Shown here: piece after piece, positions 7,595-15,139 of the stretch | How the letters are laid out: every line of letters begins with the position of its first letter | How positions within the stretch are numbered: position 1 is the stretch's first letter | Source: Pseudomonadota bacterium | GTDB lineage: Bacteria > Pseudomonadota > Alphaproteobacteria > Rhizobiales > Rhizobiaceae | Length of the DNA: 36,741 bases | Direction of reading: 5' to 3' | Assembly: GCA_023435335.1 (NCBI GenBank) | Contig: JAEYRU010000099.1 | Span: 1 to 36,741, forward strand | Notes under the pieces: generated by a model | The model's database searches: none | Told to the model about the DNA's origin: nothing | What the model saw: the letters and a program-made list of their open reading frames with translations, nothing else | Position numbers and translations under genes: made by a program

Positions 7595-8776
7595 TCAGGC
7601 GGAAGCGGCCGACGAACTGCCGTTGTGGGGCGCAAGCGAAAGGCACACCCTGTCGCGCCCGCTCCGCTTTGCATCGTAGAGTGCATTGTCGGCGCGGCGG
7701 AACAGTTCGTCCGCCGTCTCCCCGGGCTGCACCTCGGCCACGCCGAAGCTGGCCGTCAGGTGCGCATCGGCCGGGACACCCTCTACTCGCGTGTGCGAAA
7801 AGGCAGACCGGATGCCTTCCGCTACGATGCGCGCGGCAGCGAGATTGGAGCCCGGGAGCAGCACTGCGAATTCCTCGCCGCCTATGCGCGCTGCGTGATG
7901 GCCAGGCCCGAGGATCTCGTCGAGAAGGTGGGCGAAGGCCTGGATGACCCTGTCGCCGCTCGAGTGCCCGTAGATATCGTTGACCTGCTTGAACCTGTCG
8001 AGGTCGCAAAGGAGAAGCGAGATCGGCAGGTCGCTCGCCTTGTGGCGCCGCATGACCCAGTCCCGGCGTTCCTCGAATCCCCGGCGGTTGAGCAGACCCG
8101 ACAGCTTGTCGGTGCGCGACTGGGCAATGACGTCGGTGAGCACGCCGCGCAGCAGGATCGTCAGCAGCGTGAGCGCCACTGCGAGACCCAGGATCGTCGC
8201 GATGGACTGCGAAAAGAGCGCGTAGAGCGTATGCATGTAGTCCTGCGGGCTCGCGCCCACCCCGCCCGCGGCGCGCGCGATGAATGGCTTGGCGGGATAA
8301 TGCGCGGTCGTCAGCGTGACGAGCACCGCCAGCACCCGGTCCGGCACCCGGGACGGCCCGTGCCGCCAGACCACCCAGGCGCCGATCGCCTGCATGGCGG
8401 CGTAGGGCGCCTGGTAGAGCATCTGCCGCACGAAGTCTTCGCGGGGCATGGAATCGATGACGGGCCAGAGGACCAGGGCGCCGACCAGAGCCGCCGCCAT
8501 TGCCAGCCGCGGCACCCGCGCGTCGTAGAGCCGCGCAAGGCCGACGGTAAAGGTCGCGAGCGTCGCGGCGAAGGCCATGAATGCCCCGGCGCGGGCAAGC
8601 GGAAGCAGCGGAATGGAAAATTCAAGCAGGAAGTTCAGCGCGGCCAGCCCGTACGCGAGCGCGAACCAACGGGCGGAACTGCGGCTCCGGTCATAGACCG
8701 CGATCGTTGCGAATGCGGCGGCCAGCAGACCGGCTGCGGATACGTTGATTGCGAGAACGAAGGCTGCGCCGGTCAT
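7595..8776 (-). CDS. Membrane-bound diguanylate cyclase (GGDEF)
   Basis: This 393-residue protein should make cyclic di-GMP from two GTP. Residues 1-210 hold about six to seven hydrophobic helices forming an uncharacterised membrane sensor. The GGDEF domain spans ~215-385. It begins with RTDKLSGLLNRRGF and includes LLCDLDRFKQVNDIYGHSSGD and the active-site GGEEF at 299-303, which is a functional variant. The RxxD inhibitory site expected five residues before the motif is absent (the residues there are GPGHHAARI), so product feedback at that site is unlikely. There is no EAL domain. It lies just downstream of, and in the same direction as, a paralogue with an almost identical start to its GGDEF domain. 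Confidence 0.9.
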   Translation of the reverse strand: MTGAAFVLAINVSAAGLLAAAFATIAVYDRSRSSARWFALAYGLAALNFLLEFSIPLLPLARAGAFMAFAATLATFTVGLARLYDARVPRLAMAAALVGALVLWPVIDSMPREDFVRQMLYQAPYAAMQAIGAWVVWRHGPSRVPDRVLAVLVTLTTAHYPAKPFIARAAGGVGASPQDYMHTLYALFSQSIATILGLAVALTLLTILLRGVLTDVIAQSRTDKLSGLLNRRGFEERRDWVMRRHKASDLPISLLLCDLDRFKQVNDIYGHSSGDRVIQAFAHLLDEILGPGHHAARIGGEEFAVLLPGSNLAAARIVAEGIRSAFSHTRVEGVPADAHLTASFGVAEVQPGETADELFRRADNALYDAKRSGRDRVCLSLAPHNGSSSAASA

Positions 8777-8833
8777 GACGGAGAATTGTTAGGTCAACCC
8801 TCCGAATAAGTCCTTAACCCGGCGAAAATGGGG

Positions 8834-10054
8834 CTACGCCGGGATCGCCACTGCAGAGGGCGCAGCATCCTCGGGGAGCCGCGAAGCCTGTTCCTGCGGG
8901 GGGCGGTTGGGCGAAACGCGCACGCAGTCGCGGCCCATGTTCTTGGCTTCGTAGAGGGTCTTGTCAGCCCGCAGAAACAGGCTGTCGGCGGTTTCGCCGG
9001 GTATCGCTTCGGCGACACCGAAGCTCGCGGTGAGACGCGTCCCGGGCGGGATTCCGGGAACGGCGACATTGGAGAAGGCAATGCGAACACCTTCGGCGAA
9101 AAGTCGCGCGGTGGTGGCGTCTGCGTTGTCGAGCAGCAGGGCAAATTCTTCGCCCCCGATACGGCCAGCGAGGTGCTGCCCCTCGGCCGCCGCTCGCAGG
9201 CACTCGGCGAAACGCTCGATCACCCGGTCACCGCCGGCATGGCCGAAACGGTCGTTAACGGACTTGAAGTGGTCGATGTCGCAGACGATCAGCGTCGCGG
9301 GGACAGCCTCCCGCCGCGACCCGGCCAAAGCGGCGTCAAGCCCTTCCTCGAAGCCCCGCCGGTTGAGCAGGCCGGACAGCGGGTCAGTCTGCGACTTGCG
9401 GTGCAGCTCGTCCACGACGTCGAGCGCGATCGCCGTGATCATCGCAAGCGAGAAGAGCAGCAAGAAGAGCGAGGCCGAGACGGTGAGCGTGATCCAGTAC
9501 AGCGTCTCGTAGAACCGCTCGTAGGTCGTATAGGGGCCGTCGATGCTCATCGCCAGGATCGGCCGCGGGAAGAAGCTGACGCCCCAGAGCAGCACGATCC
9601 CGAGCATCACGTTGTCGATGGCCTTGCGCTGCCGGACCGCCTTCAGCTCGGCAGCCAGGATCAGAGAGATGCCGCCGAAGGCAAAGTTGATGGCGTAGAT
9701 CCGCCAGGTCAGGTTCGGATCGACATAGAGGAACCAGACGAACGCCGATATCCCGCCACCGCCCAGAAGCAGGATCGGCACCATGGGCGGCCGGCGCTCG
9801 TAGCGTGTCAGGGCACCGACGGCGAGCGTAACCCCGCCTGTGAGGAACAGTATGTTCGAAGCAAGCTTCGACGCCTCGAGACCGAAGACCGAGAGATACT
9901 GGAGAAGAAAGCCGCCGGCGAGCGCCACATACGCGAAGGAGAGAACGAGGATGTAGCGACGTTGCCTCTGGTGATGCCACAGCAACGCGAAGGTGCCGGC
10001 AAAGATCAGCGCCATGCCCGGATTGATCAGCGCGATGAAAACACCCGCACCCAA
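8834..10054 (-). CDS. Membrane-bound diguanylate cyclase (GGDEF), paralogue
   Basis: This is a second GGDEF protein, 406 residues, encoded immediately upstream of its paralogue with a 57-bp gap. It has about seven predicted helices in residues 1-212 and a GGDEF domain at ~220-390. The TDPLSGLLNRRGF, VCDIDHFKSVNDRFGHAGGD and GGEEF (300-304) blocks are intact, and the RxxD inhibitory site is missing (EGQHLAGRI precedes the motif). The membrane halves of the two proteins differ clearly, while the cyclase halves are close, suggesting duplication followed by divergence of the sensor. The C-terminal ~20 residues are a Pro/Ala-rich tail. The ligand of the sensor is unknown. Confidence 0.9.
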   Translation of the reverse strand: MGAGVFIALINPGMALIFAGTFALLWHHQRQRRYILVLSFAYVALAGGFLLQYLSVFGLEASKLASNILFLTGGVTLAVGALTRYERRPPMVPILLLGGGGISAFVWFLYVDPNLTWRIYAINFAFGGISLILAAELKAVRQRKAIDNVMLGIVLLWGVSFFPRPILAMSIDGPYTTYERFYETLYWITLTVSASLFLLLFSLAMITAIALDVVDELHRKSQTDPLSGLLNRRGFEEGLDAALAGSRREAVPATLIVCDIDHFKSVNDRFGHAGGDRVIERFAECLRAAAEGQHLAGRIGGEEFALLLDNADATTARLFAEGVRIAFSNVAVPGIPPGTRLTASFGVAEAIPGETADSLFLRADKTLYEAKNMGRDCVRVSPNRPPQEQASRLPEDAAPSAVAIPA

Positions 10055-10146
10055 GTTCCGCCACCCCCATTGCAGGCGACGATCTTAGGCGCGAAGCCCC
10101 AACAACAGGTTAAGATTCACATAAGCCCGCGCCGCCAGCAACCGAA

Positions 10147-10185
10147 GCGGAGGTTGAACTCGCATCGTCGCTGTTCAACCTCCGC
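10147..10185 (-). terminator. 13-bp perfect inverted repeat after leuC
   Basis: GCGGAGGTTGAAC (10147-10159) and GTTCAACCTCCGC (10173-10185) are exact reverse complements with a 13-nt loop, starting 2 bp after the leuC stop. The stem is long enough to terminate, but no T-run follows on the leftward strand, so its role could also be mRNA 3'-end protection. Confidence 0.5.
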
Positions 10186-10187
10186 GT

Positions 10188-11597
10188 TCATTTCCAGTCG
10201 CGAATGTCGACGAAGTGGCCGGCGATCGCGGCGGCAGCGGCCATGGCGGGCGAGACGAGGTGCGTGCGGCCCTTGAAGCCCTGCCGGCCCTCGAAATTGC
10301 GGTTCGATGTCGAGGCGCAACGTTCGTAAGGGGCGAGGCGGTCGTCGTTCATGGCGAGGCACATCGAGCAGCCCGGCTCCCTCCAGTCGAAGCCGGCTTC
10401 GATGAAGATTCTGTCGAGCCCTTCGGCTTCGGCCTGCGCCTTGACCAGGCCGGAGCCCGGCACCACCATGGCATTGACCGACGGAGCGACCTTCTTGCCC
10501 TCGATCATCGCCGCGGCGGCCCTCAGGTCCTCGATGCGGCCGTTGGTGCAGGATCCGATGAAGACGCGGTCGATGGCGACGTCGGTCATCTTCGTGCCCG
10601 GCGTCAGGCCCATATATTCGAGCGCACGCTTCTTGGAGTTGCGTTTGGTCTCGTCGTCAATCTGGTCCGGGTCGGGGACCACGCCGGTGACGGCCACCAC
10701 GTCCTCGGGCGACGAGCCCCAGGTGACGATGGGGGGCAGGTTGGCGGCGTCGAGGACGACCACCTTGTCGAAATGGGCGCTTTCGTCGCTCTTCAGCGAC
10801 TTCCAGTATTCCAGCGCGCGGTCCCAGGCCTCTCCCTTGGGCGCGCGGGGCCTGCCCTTGATGTATTCGAAGGTCTTCTCGTCCGGGGCGATCAGGCCGG
10901 CGCGGGCGCCACCTTCGATCGACATGTTGCAGACCGTCATGCGGCCTTCCATCGACAGCGAGCGGATGGCCTCGCCGGCATATTCGATCACATAGCCGGT
11001 GCCGCCGGCCGTGCCGATCTCGCCGATGATGGCGAGGATGATGTCCTTGGCGGTAACGCCCGGCGGCAGCTGGCCGTCCACGCGCACCAGCATGTTCTTC
11101 GCCTTCTTCTGGATCAGCGTCTGCGTGGCGAGCACGTGCTCGACCTCGGAGGTGCCGATGCCGTGGGCGAGCGCGCCGAACGCGCCATGCGTGGAGGTGT
11201 GGCTGTCGCCGCACACGATCGTCATGCCAGGCAGCGTGAAGCCCTGCTCGGGTCCGATGATGTGGACGATGCCCTGGCGGATGTCGGCGGCATCGTAATA
11301 CTCAACCCCGAAATCATGGGCGTTCCTGGCCAGCGCCTCGACCTGGATCCGGCTTTCCTCGTTCTTGATCCCGAATTTGCGGTCAGGCGAGGTGGGCACG
11401 TTGTGGTCGACCACGGCGAGCGTGCGCTCGGGGTGGCGCACCTTGCGGCCCGCCATGCGCAGTCCTTCGAAGGCCTGCGGGCTGGTCACCTCGTGGACCA
11501 GGTGGCGGTCGATGTAGAGCAGGCAGGTGCCGTCTTCCTGCCGGTCGACGATGTGGTCGTCGAATATCTTGTCGTAAAGCGTACGCGGTGCGTTCAT
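10188..11597 (-). CDS. leuC: 3-isopropylmalate dehydratase large subunit
   Basis: LeuC pairs with LeuD to isomerise 2-isopropylmalate to 3-isopropylmalate in leucine synthesis. The 469-residue product is full length. The [4Fe-4S] ligands are Cys350 (IGSCTNGRIED) and Cys410 and Cys413 (REPGCSMCLAMN). Aconitase-family blocks VCGDSHTSTHGAFGALAHGIGTSEVEHVLATQ and TSNRNFEGRQG are intact. leuD and leuB lie together 17-19 kb away on the other strand, the split arrangement usual in rhizobia. An AGGAACGAAGACA stretch precedes the ATG. A candidate promoter lies about 180 bp upstream, implying a leader of roughly 175 nt. Confidence 0.97.
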   Translation of the reverse strand: MNAPRTLYDKIFDDHIVDRQEDGTCLLYIDRHLVHEVTSPQAFEGLRMAGRKVRHPERTLAVVDHNVPTSPDRKFGIKNEESRIQVEALARNAHDFGVEYYDAADIRQGIVHIIGPEQGFTLPGMTIVCGDSHTSTHGAFGALAHGIGTSEVEHVLATQTLIQKKAKNMLVRVDGQLPPGVTAKDIILAIIGEIGTAGGTGYVIEYAGEAIRSLSMEGRMTVCNMSIEGGARAGLIAPDEKTFEYIKGRPRAPKGEAWDRALEYWKSLKSDESAHFDKVVVLDAANLPPIVTWGSSPEDVVAVTGVVPDPDQIDDETKRNSKKRALEYMGLTPGTKMTDVAIDRVFIGSCTNGRIEDLRAAAAMIEGKKVAPSVNAMVVPGSGLVKAQAEAEGLDRIFIEAGFDWREPGCSMCLAMNDDRLAPYERCASTSNRNFEGRQGFKGRTHLVSPAMAAAAAIAGHFVDIRDWK

Positions 11598-11654
11598 TGT
11601 CTTCGTTCCTGCACGGTAGTGGGAAGGGCGGCCGCATGGCCGCAGGCGGGCGGC

Positions 11655-11771
11655 TCAGCCGAGTCGGCTGGTCAGCGCGCCGGAAATCCGCGCGAAGAAG
11701 CGTGCCGGCAGGCGCTTGTGGTCCTGCAGCACGAAACCCTTGTAGGCCGGATCGCCGAAAAGCTCTTCCAT
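11655..11771 (-). CDS. Possible 38-codon ORF in the leuC leader region
   Basis: In the 280-bp gap between the ABC permease gene and leuC there is a leftward ATG-started frame of 38 codons beginning MEELFGDPAYKGFVLQDHKR and ending in a Ser/Leu/Gly tail. The composition looks protein-like (aromatic and acidic residues early, amphipathic later), but there is no Shine-Dalgarno sequence and I do not recognise a family. The predicted leuC promoter puts the transcript start only a few bases before this ATG, so a leaderless message is possible. It could also be a degenerate gene remnant or chance. No leucine-codon run is present, so it is not a classical leucine attenuator peptide. The rest of the gap shows nothing else. 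Confidence 0.28.
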   Translation of the reverse strand: MEELFGDPAYKGFVLQDHKRLPARFFARISGALTSRLG

Positions 11772-11779
11772 CCCCGGGC

Positions 11780-11807
11780 AGATAGCAATCTTTTGCCGTT
11801 TCGGCAA
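11780..11807 (-). promoter_or_regulatory. Candidate leuC promoter with overlapping palindrome
   Basis: Reading leftward, TTGCCG (11802-11807) and CTATCT (11780-11785, close to the rhizobial CTATAT -10) are 16 bp apart. The -35 is half of a perfect palindrome TTGCCG-ttt-CGGCAA (11793-11807), which could be an operator. This is based on motifs only. Confidence 0.4.
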
Positions 11808-11877
11808 TCTCGCCGGTTGGAGCGGAGCCTTTTGCCGCGCGTCGGCGCCGTCATGCCCCCGCCGGCGAACTGCTGGC

Positions 11878-12696
11878 TCAACCTGCCTGCCAACCCCTGC
11901 GCATGCGCCTCTCCAACGCGCGCAGCATGAGCGACAGGCCGACCGTCAGCAGCAGGTAGATATATGCCACGATCGAATAGGTCTCGAAGAAGCGGAAGGA
12001 GCCGGCGGCGTAGATCTTGCCCATTTGGGTAATATCAGCGACGCCGAGCACCGAGACGAGCGAGCTGTCCTTCACCATCGCAACGAAGTCGTTGCCCAGC
12101 GGCGGCAGGATGGTACGGATCGCCTGCGGCAGGACGATTAGCCGGAAGCGCTGGAAGCTGGACAGCCCGAGCGCCTTCGCCGCCTCGATCTGTCCCTGTT
12201 CGACAGACTGGATGCCGGCCCGGAACACCTCCGCGATGAAGGCGGAATATCCGATGGTGAGCGCGATCACCGCCCGCGACAGCAAGGAGACGTCGCGCAC
12301 CAGCAACGGCTCGGTGAGACCAGCCGCCTGCAGCGGGGCGCTGACCCAGTTCCATGCCGCGACGAAAGCCGGCGTCCCCGCGAACGCGATCCAGAACAGC
12401 AGCACCAGGATCGGCACGCCGCGCACGATCTCCACGTAGAAGCGCGCCGTCTGCCGCAGGAAGGTGGAGCCCGACAGCGCCATCAGCGCTATCCCGAGCC
12501 CCAGCGCCGAGGCGAAAAGAAAACCGCAGAGCGTCACCCAGACGGTTATCCAGATGCCCCTCGAGACGGTGGTGAAGACCTGCGCGTAGAGATCGTTCGC
12601 GGCAACGAACACCGCGACCGCGACGGCGACGGCCGCGGCCGCGACGAGCCAGTACGGAAAGTCCTGCTTGGCGGCGGCGGAAGGCGGCGGCTTCAT
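11878..12696 (-). CDS. Polar amino acid ABC transporter permease (HisM/GlnP type)
   Basis: This 272-residue inner-membrane permease has five to six helices. The ATPase-docking EAA loop is clear: EAAKALGLSSFQRFRLIVLP, followed by QAIRTILPPLGNDFVAMVKDSSL, the signature of polar amino acid permeases. The N-terminal ARFYVEIVRGVPILVLLFW block is also typical. It lies 37 bp downstream of a cognate periplasmic binding protein gene, so the two form an operon. No ATP-binding subunit and no second permease follow. The next gene is leuC. The transporter either uses an ATPase encoded elsewhere or shares one. Substrate is not readable from the permease. Confidence 0.92.
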   Translation of the reverse strand: MKPPPSAAAKQDFPYWLVAAAAVAVAVAVFVAANDLYAQVFTTVSRGIWITVWVTLCGFLFASALGLGIALMALSGSTFLRQTARFYVEIVRGVPILVLLFWIAFAGTPAFVAAWNWVSAPLQAAGLTEPLLVRDVSLLSRAVIALTIGYSAFIAEVFRAGIQSVEQGQIEAAKALGLSSFQRFRLIVLPQAIRTILPPLGNDFVAMVKDSSLVSVLGVADITQMGKIYAAGSFRFFETYSIVAYIYLLLTVGLSLMLRALERRMRRGWQAG

Positions 12697-12733
12697 CCCC
12701 GAAGCACCGCCGCCATGCCGAAGCCTGCCTGCG

Positions 12734-13531
12734 TCACTGCCCCATCTTGTGGTCGAGGAACCACTTCTTGTTCAGCGCCTCGATGGTGCCGTCCGCCTTC
12801 ATCGCCGCGATTCCGGCGTTGATCGGGGCCACAAGATCAGAACCCTTCGGGAAGATGAAGCCGAAATCCTCCGACCCGAGCGGGCCGCCGATGATCTTGA
12901 GGCCGCCATTCGAGGCGTCGACGTAACCCTGCGCTGCCACGCCATCGGTGAGCACCAGATCGACGTCGCCCGACCGTAGCGCCTGGACGGTAGCCCCGAA
13001 AGTTTCGAATAGCTTGATGCGCGGGTTCTGCTCGTCGCCGTCGAGAATGTCATACACCGAGACGTAGAAGGGGGTCGTGCCCGGCTGAGCGGCGATCAGC
13101 AGGCCGTCCTGTTCGGCGAACTGCTTCTCGTCCGCGAAGCGCGTCTCGTCGGCGCGCACCAGCATGCGCATCTCCGAGTGCATGTAGGAATCCGAGAAGT
13201 CCACCTTCTCCTTGCGGTCGTCGCGGATGGTGATGCCGGTCATGCCCATGTCGTACTGCTTGTCCGATACGGACTGGATCATCGCGTCCCAGCTTGTGTT
13301 CTGGTACTCGACCTTGAAGTTCAGCCGCTTCCCCAGTTCAGCCATCGCGTCATATTCCCAGCCGATCGCCTGGCCGGTCTTGGGATCCACGAACTGCAGC
13401 GGCGGATAGGCGTTCTCGGTCACCACAACCACGGTGCGCCCTCCCAGGTCGGGCAGCGACTGGGCCTGGGCGGCCTGCGGCATGATGAAGGCGGCGGCCA
13501 GCGCCGCCAGCGACGATACGATCCTGATCAT
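12734..13531 (-). CDS. Amino acid ABC transporter substrate-binding protein
   Basis: This 265-residue periplasmic binding protein belongs to solute-binding family 3. The ATG at 13531 is preceded by GGGAG and opens a clean signal peptide (MIRIVSSLAALAAAFIMPQA, cleavage near AQA). A longer frame exists upstream but would destroy the signal. Family landmarks are VVVVTENAYPPLQFVDPKTG, IGWEYDAMAELGKRLNFKVEY, WDAMIQSVSDKQYDMGMTGITIRDDRKEKVDFSDSYM and LRSGDVDLVLTDG. The Arg in the TIRDDR block usually contacts the ligand carboxylate. The ligand is probably a polar amino acid or a small carboxylated compound. The permease gene follows in the same direction. Confidence 0.92.
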   Translation of the reverse strand: MIRIVSSLAALAAAFIMPQAAQAQSLPDLGGRTVVVVTENAYPPLQFVDPKTGQAIGWEYDAMAELGKRLNFKVEYQNTSWDAMIQSVSDKQYDMGMTGITIRDDRKEKVDFSDSYMHSEMRMLVRADETRFADEKQFAEQDGLLIAAQPGTTPFYVSVYDILDGDEQNPRIKLFETFGATVQALRSGDVDLVLTDGVAAQGYVDASNGGLKIIGGPLGSEDFGFIFPKGSDLVAPINAGIAAMKADGTIEALNKKWFLDHKMGQ

Positions 13532-13575
13532 GGTGAGCTCCCGGGTAGCCGGCCCGCGCCCGCGGGCTTGTGGCG

Positions 13576-13603
13576 GCAGTCTAGCGTCCGTCACGCGGCA
13601 CGC
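13576..13603 (-). promoter_or_regulatory. Candidate promoter of the ABC binding-protein operon
   Basis: Reading leftward, TTGCGT (13598-13603) and TAGACT (13576-13581) are 16 bp apart, 45 bp before the start codon. Both hexamers match moderately. Confidence 0.35.
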
Positions 13604-13652
13604 AAGCAGCCCCAGCCGGCACAGTCTATGCGCCACGCGTTGCCGCAAAAGA

Positions 13653-13678
13653 AAATGGCGGCCGAAGCCGCCATTTTG
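13653..13678 (-). terminator. Rho-independent terminator of rplS
   Basis: AAAATGGCGGC (13653-13663) pairs with GCCGCCATTTT (13668-13678) around a 4-nt loop. On the leftward strand the stem is followed by a T-rich run (TTTTCTTTT), 20 bp past the rplS stop. This is a textbook intrinsic terminator. Confidence 0.88.
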
Positions 13679-13697
13679 GGTACCTTGGCCCGAGAGC

Positions 13698-14231
13698 TTA
13701 TTCCGCCGTGGCGGCCTCTTCGGTTTTCGCATCGGCTGCCTGCTTCTCGGCTGCGTCCTGCGCAGCCTTCTCGGCGGCAAGCGCCTGAGCGGCTGCGACC
13801 TTTTCGGCCTCGATGCGGGCCTTCTCGGCGTTCAGCGCGTCGCGCTCGGCGTCGTTCAGCTTGCGGGCGCGCACGCCGGTGTTCTCCACGATGCGGGCGG
13901 ACTTGCCGCGACGGTCGCGCAGGTAATAGAGCTTGGCGCGGCGCACCTTGCCGCGGCGCACGATCTCGACGCCCTCGACCATCGGCGAGAAGACCGGGAA
14001 CACGCGCTCGACGCCCTCGCCGTAGGAAATCTTTCGGACGGTGAAGCTCTCCTGGAAGCCGGAGCCGGAGCGCGCAATGCAGACGCCCTCATAGGCCTGC
14101 ACGCGGGTGCGGCTGCCTTCGGTTACGCGCACGTTCACGCGCACCGTGTCGCCGGGCTGGAATTCGGGTAGCTTGCGCTTCTCTTCGATCCGGGCGGCCT
14201 GCTCGGCCTCGATCTGACGGATGATGTCCAT
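13698..14231 (-). CDS. rplS: 50S ribosomal protein L19 with long C-terminal extension
   Basis: L19 sits at the 30S-50S interface. The first ~120 residues are canonical, including PEFQPGDTVRVNVRV, RTRVQAYEGVCIAR, FTVRKISYGEGVERVFP and KLYYLRDRRGKSARI. The protein is 177 residues against about 115 in E. coli. The extra ~55 residues are rich in Ala, Glu and Lys and would form a charged helix. Such extensions are usual in rhizobia. AAGGA precedes the ATG. It is separated from trmD by two small genes and a hairpin, so it is probably transcribed on its own, and it ends in a strong terminator. Confidence 0.96.
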   Translation of the reverse strand: MDIIRQIEAEQAARIEEKRKLPEFQPGDTVRVNVRVTEGSRTRVQAYEGVCIARSGSGFQESFTVRKISYGEGVERVFPVFSPMVEGVEIVRRGKVRRAKLYYLRDRRGKSARIVENTGVRARKLNDAERDALNAEKARIEAEKVAAAQALAAEKAAQDAAEKQAADAKTEEAATAE

Positions 14232-14395
14232 CGTGATGGTCCTTGTTCTTGCGAACCGTCAGAGCGCTCGTCTTACCGGCAGTCGATGACCGCCTCGGGA
14301 AGTGCTTCTCATGCGAGAAGGCAGGAGCGAATTTCACGCGTTCTTGGTTGAATTCCGGCAATCGCCGCTTCAGTGCGGGCGCACATACACCACAT

Positions 14396-14419
14396 CCCGC
14401 GCGGAATCAACCGCGCGGG
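14396..14419 (-). terminator. GC hairpin after the monooxygenase-like gene
   Basis: CCCGCGCGG (14396-14404) and CCGCGCGGG (14411-14419) form a perfect 9-bp stem with a 6-nt loop, 6 bp past the stop of the gene at 14426. The sequence that follows leftward is GT-rich rather than a pure T-run. It probably separates the rimM-trmD operon from rplS. Confidence 0.55.
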
Positions 14420-14425
14420 GCACGG

Positions 14426-14764
14426 CTAGCCTTGCACCGTGCCGGACTTGTCCTTCAAGACGACTGGCTCCGTCTCGATCAGACGCAGCGAGAGCACCAT
14501 GTCTGCCGTCAGGGCTTTGTAGCGGCTGAAGTGGGGAGTGCCGAGGTGCGCCTTATACGCTGACTGGTCGGCATAGACCTCAAAAACATGAACCGTGCCG
14601 GGCCTGCCTTTCACGGCGACTGCGTAGAGGGCGAGAACGCCGGGCTCCGATGCTACGGATGCCTCGACCTCCTCCGCGAGCAAGCTCCGATACTCGTCCA
14701 CCCTCTCCGGATCGATCTCCAGCTCCGCCAGCCTTATTACTGGCCCCCCTGTGCCGCTGCGCAT
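14426..14764 (-). CDS. ABM-domain protein (putative quinol monooxygenase)
   Basis: This 112-residue protein carries the antibiotic-biosynthesis-monooxygenase (ABM) ferredoxin-like fold. The visible pattern is VIRLAELEIDPERVDEYRSL, EASVASEPGVLALYAVAVKG, then VHVFEVYADQSAYKAHLGTPHFSRYKA, where the His in AHL and HF are positions conserved in YgiN-like proteins. Family members are cofactor-free oxygenases or unknown dimeric proteins, and the substrate is not readable here. It starts 3 nt after the stop of the DUF4260 gene, so it is co-transcribed with the trmD operon. The ribosome site is weak, which fits translational coupling. Confidence 0.8.
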   Translation of the reverse strand: MRSGTGGPVIRLAELEIDPERVDEYRSLLAEEVEASVASEPGVLALYAVAVKGRPGTVHVFEVYADQSAYKAHLGTPHFSRYKALTADMVLSLRLIETEPVVLKDKSGTVQG

Positions 14765-14767
14765 AGC

Positions 14768-15139
14768 CTACGCGCCCTGCCGTCGCCGCCCCGCGCCGAC
14801 GGGCCCCAGATGCGTGTCATGAAAGCCGCTCTTGCGCTTCAGGCCATAGCCGAGCGCCCGGTCAATCGCGATGTGGGCGGCGAGGATAATGGCAAGTTGG
14901 GTCAGCAGCGGCCAGCCGCCGACGAGCGACGCCAGCCAGAGGGCAACCGGGGCGATCCAGCTATGGACAGCATTGTAGCACCAGGCTCCCATGCGCGGGT
15001 TGACCAGGTAGCCGGCCATCGAGACGTCGGGAACGAGGATGAGCGCGGCAAACAGCCACCAGCTGCCGCCCGAGAGCTGGTAGGCGATAAGCGCGGCAAG
15101 CGCCATGGCCGCATGTTCGATGCGCAGAAACATGCTCAT
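14768..15139 (-). CDS. DUF4260 family small membrane protein
   Basis: This 123-residue membrane protein has the DUF4260 pattern: RIEHAAMALAALIAYQLSGGSWWLF, LVPDVSMAGYLVNPRMGAWCYNAVHSW, and AAHIAIDRALGYGLKRKSGFHDTHLG. Three to four helices are expected. The function of the family is unknown. The ATG at 15139 is chosen because GAAGGGA lies 6 nt upstream and the codon overlaps the trmD stop in an ATGA junction. A longer in-frame opening inside trmD is not needed. The ABM gene follows directly. Placement inside a translation operon is probably incidental. Confidence 0.85.
   Translation of the reverse strand: MSMFLRIEHAAMALAALIAYQLSGGSWWLFAALILVPDVSMAGYLVNPRMGAWCYNAVHSWIAPVALWLASLVGGWPLLTQLAIILAAHIAIDRALGYGLKRKSGFHDTHLGPVGAGRRRQGA

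Noticed and set aside
7515..8009. Long N-terminal extension of the OsmC frame
   Set aside because: The extension overlaps the diguanylate cyclase and is Arg-rich and unconserved. AAGGAG marks the ATG at 7514.
7499..8809. 436-codon open frame antisense to the first GGDEF gene
   Set aside because: Same reasoning: the leftward strand encodes a recognisable diguanylate cyclase.
8828..10276. 482-codon open frame antisense to the second GGDEF gene
   Set aside because: The composition is that of reversed codons, while the leftward frame has a complete GGDEF domain and membrane helices.
10215..11930. 571-codon open frame antisense to leuC
   Set aside because: It mirrors the leuC codons, has a His/Asp/Gly-rich artefact composition and shows no family motif.
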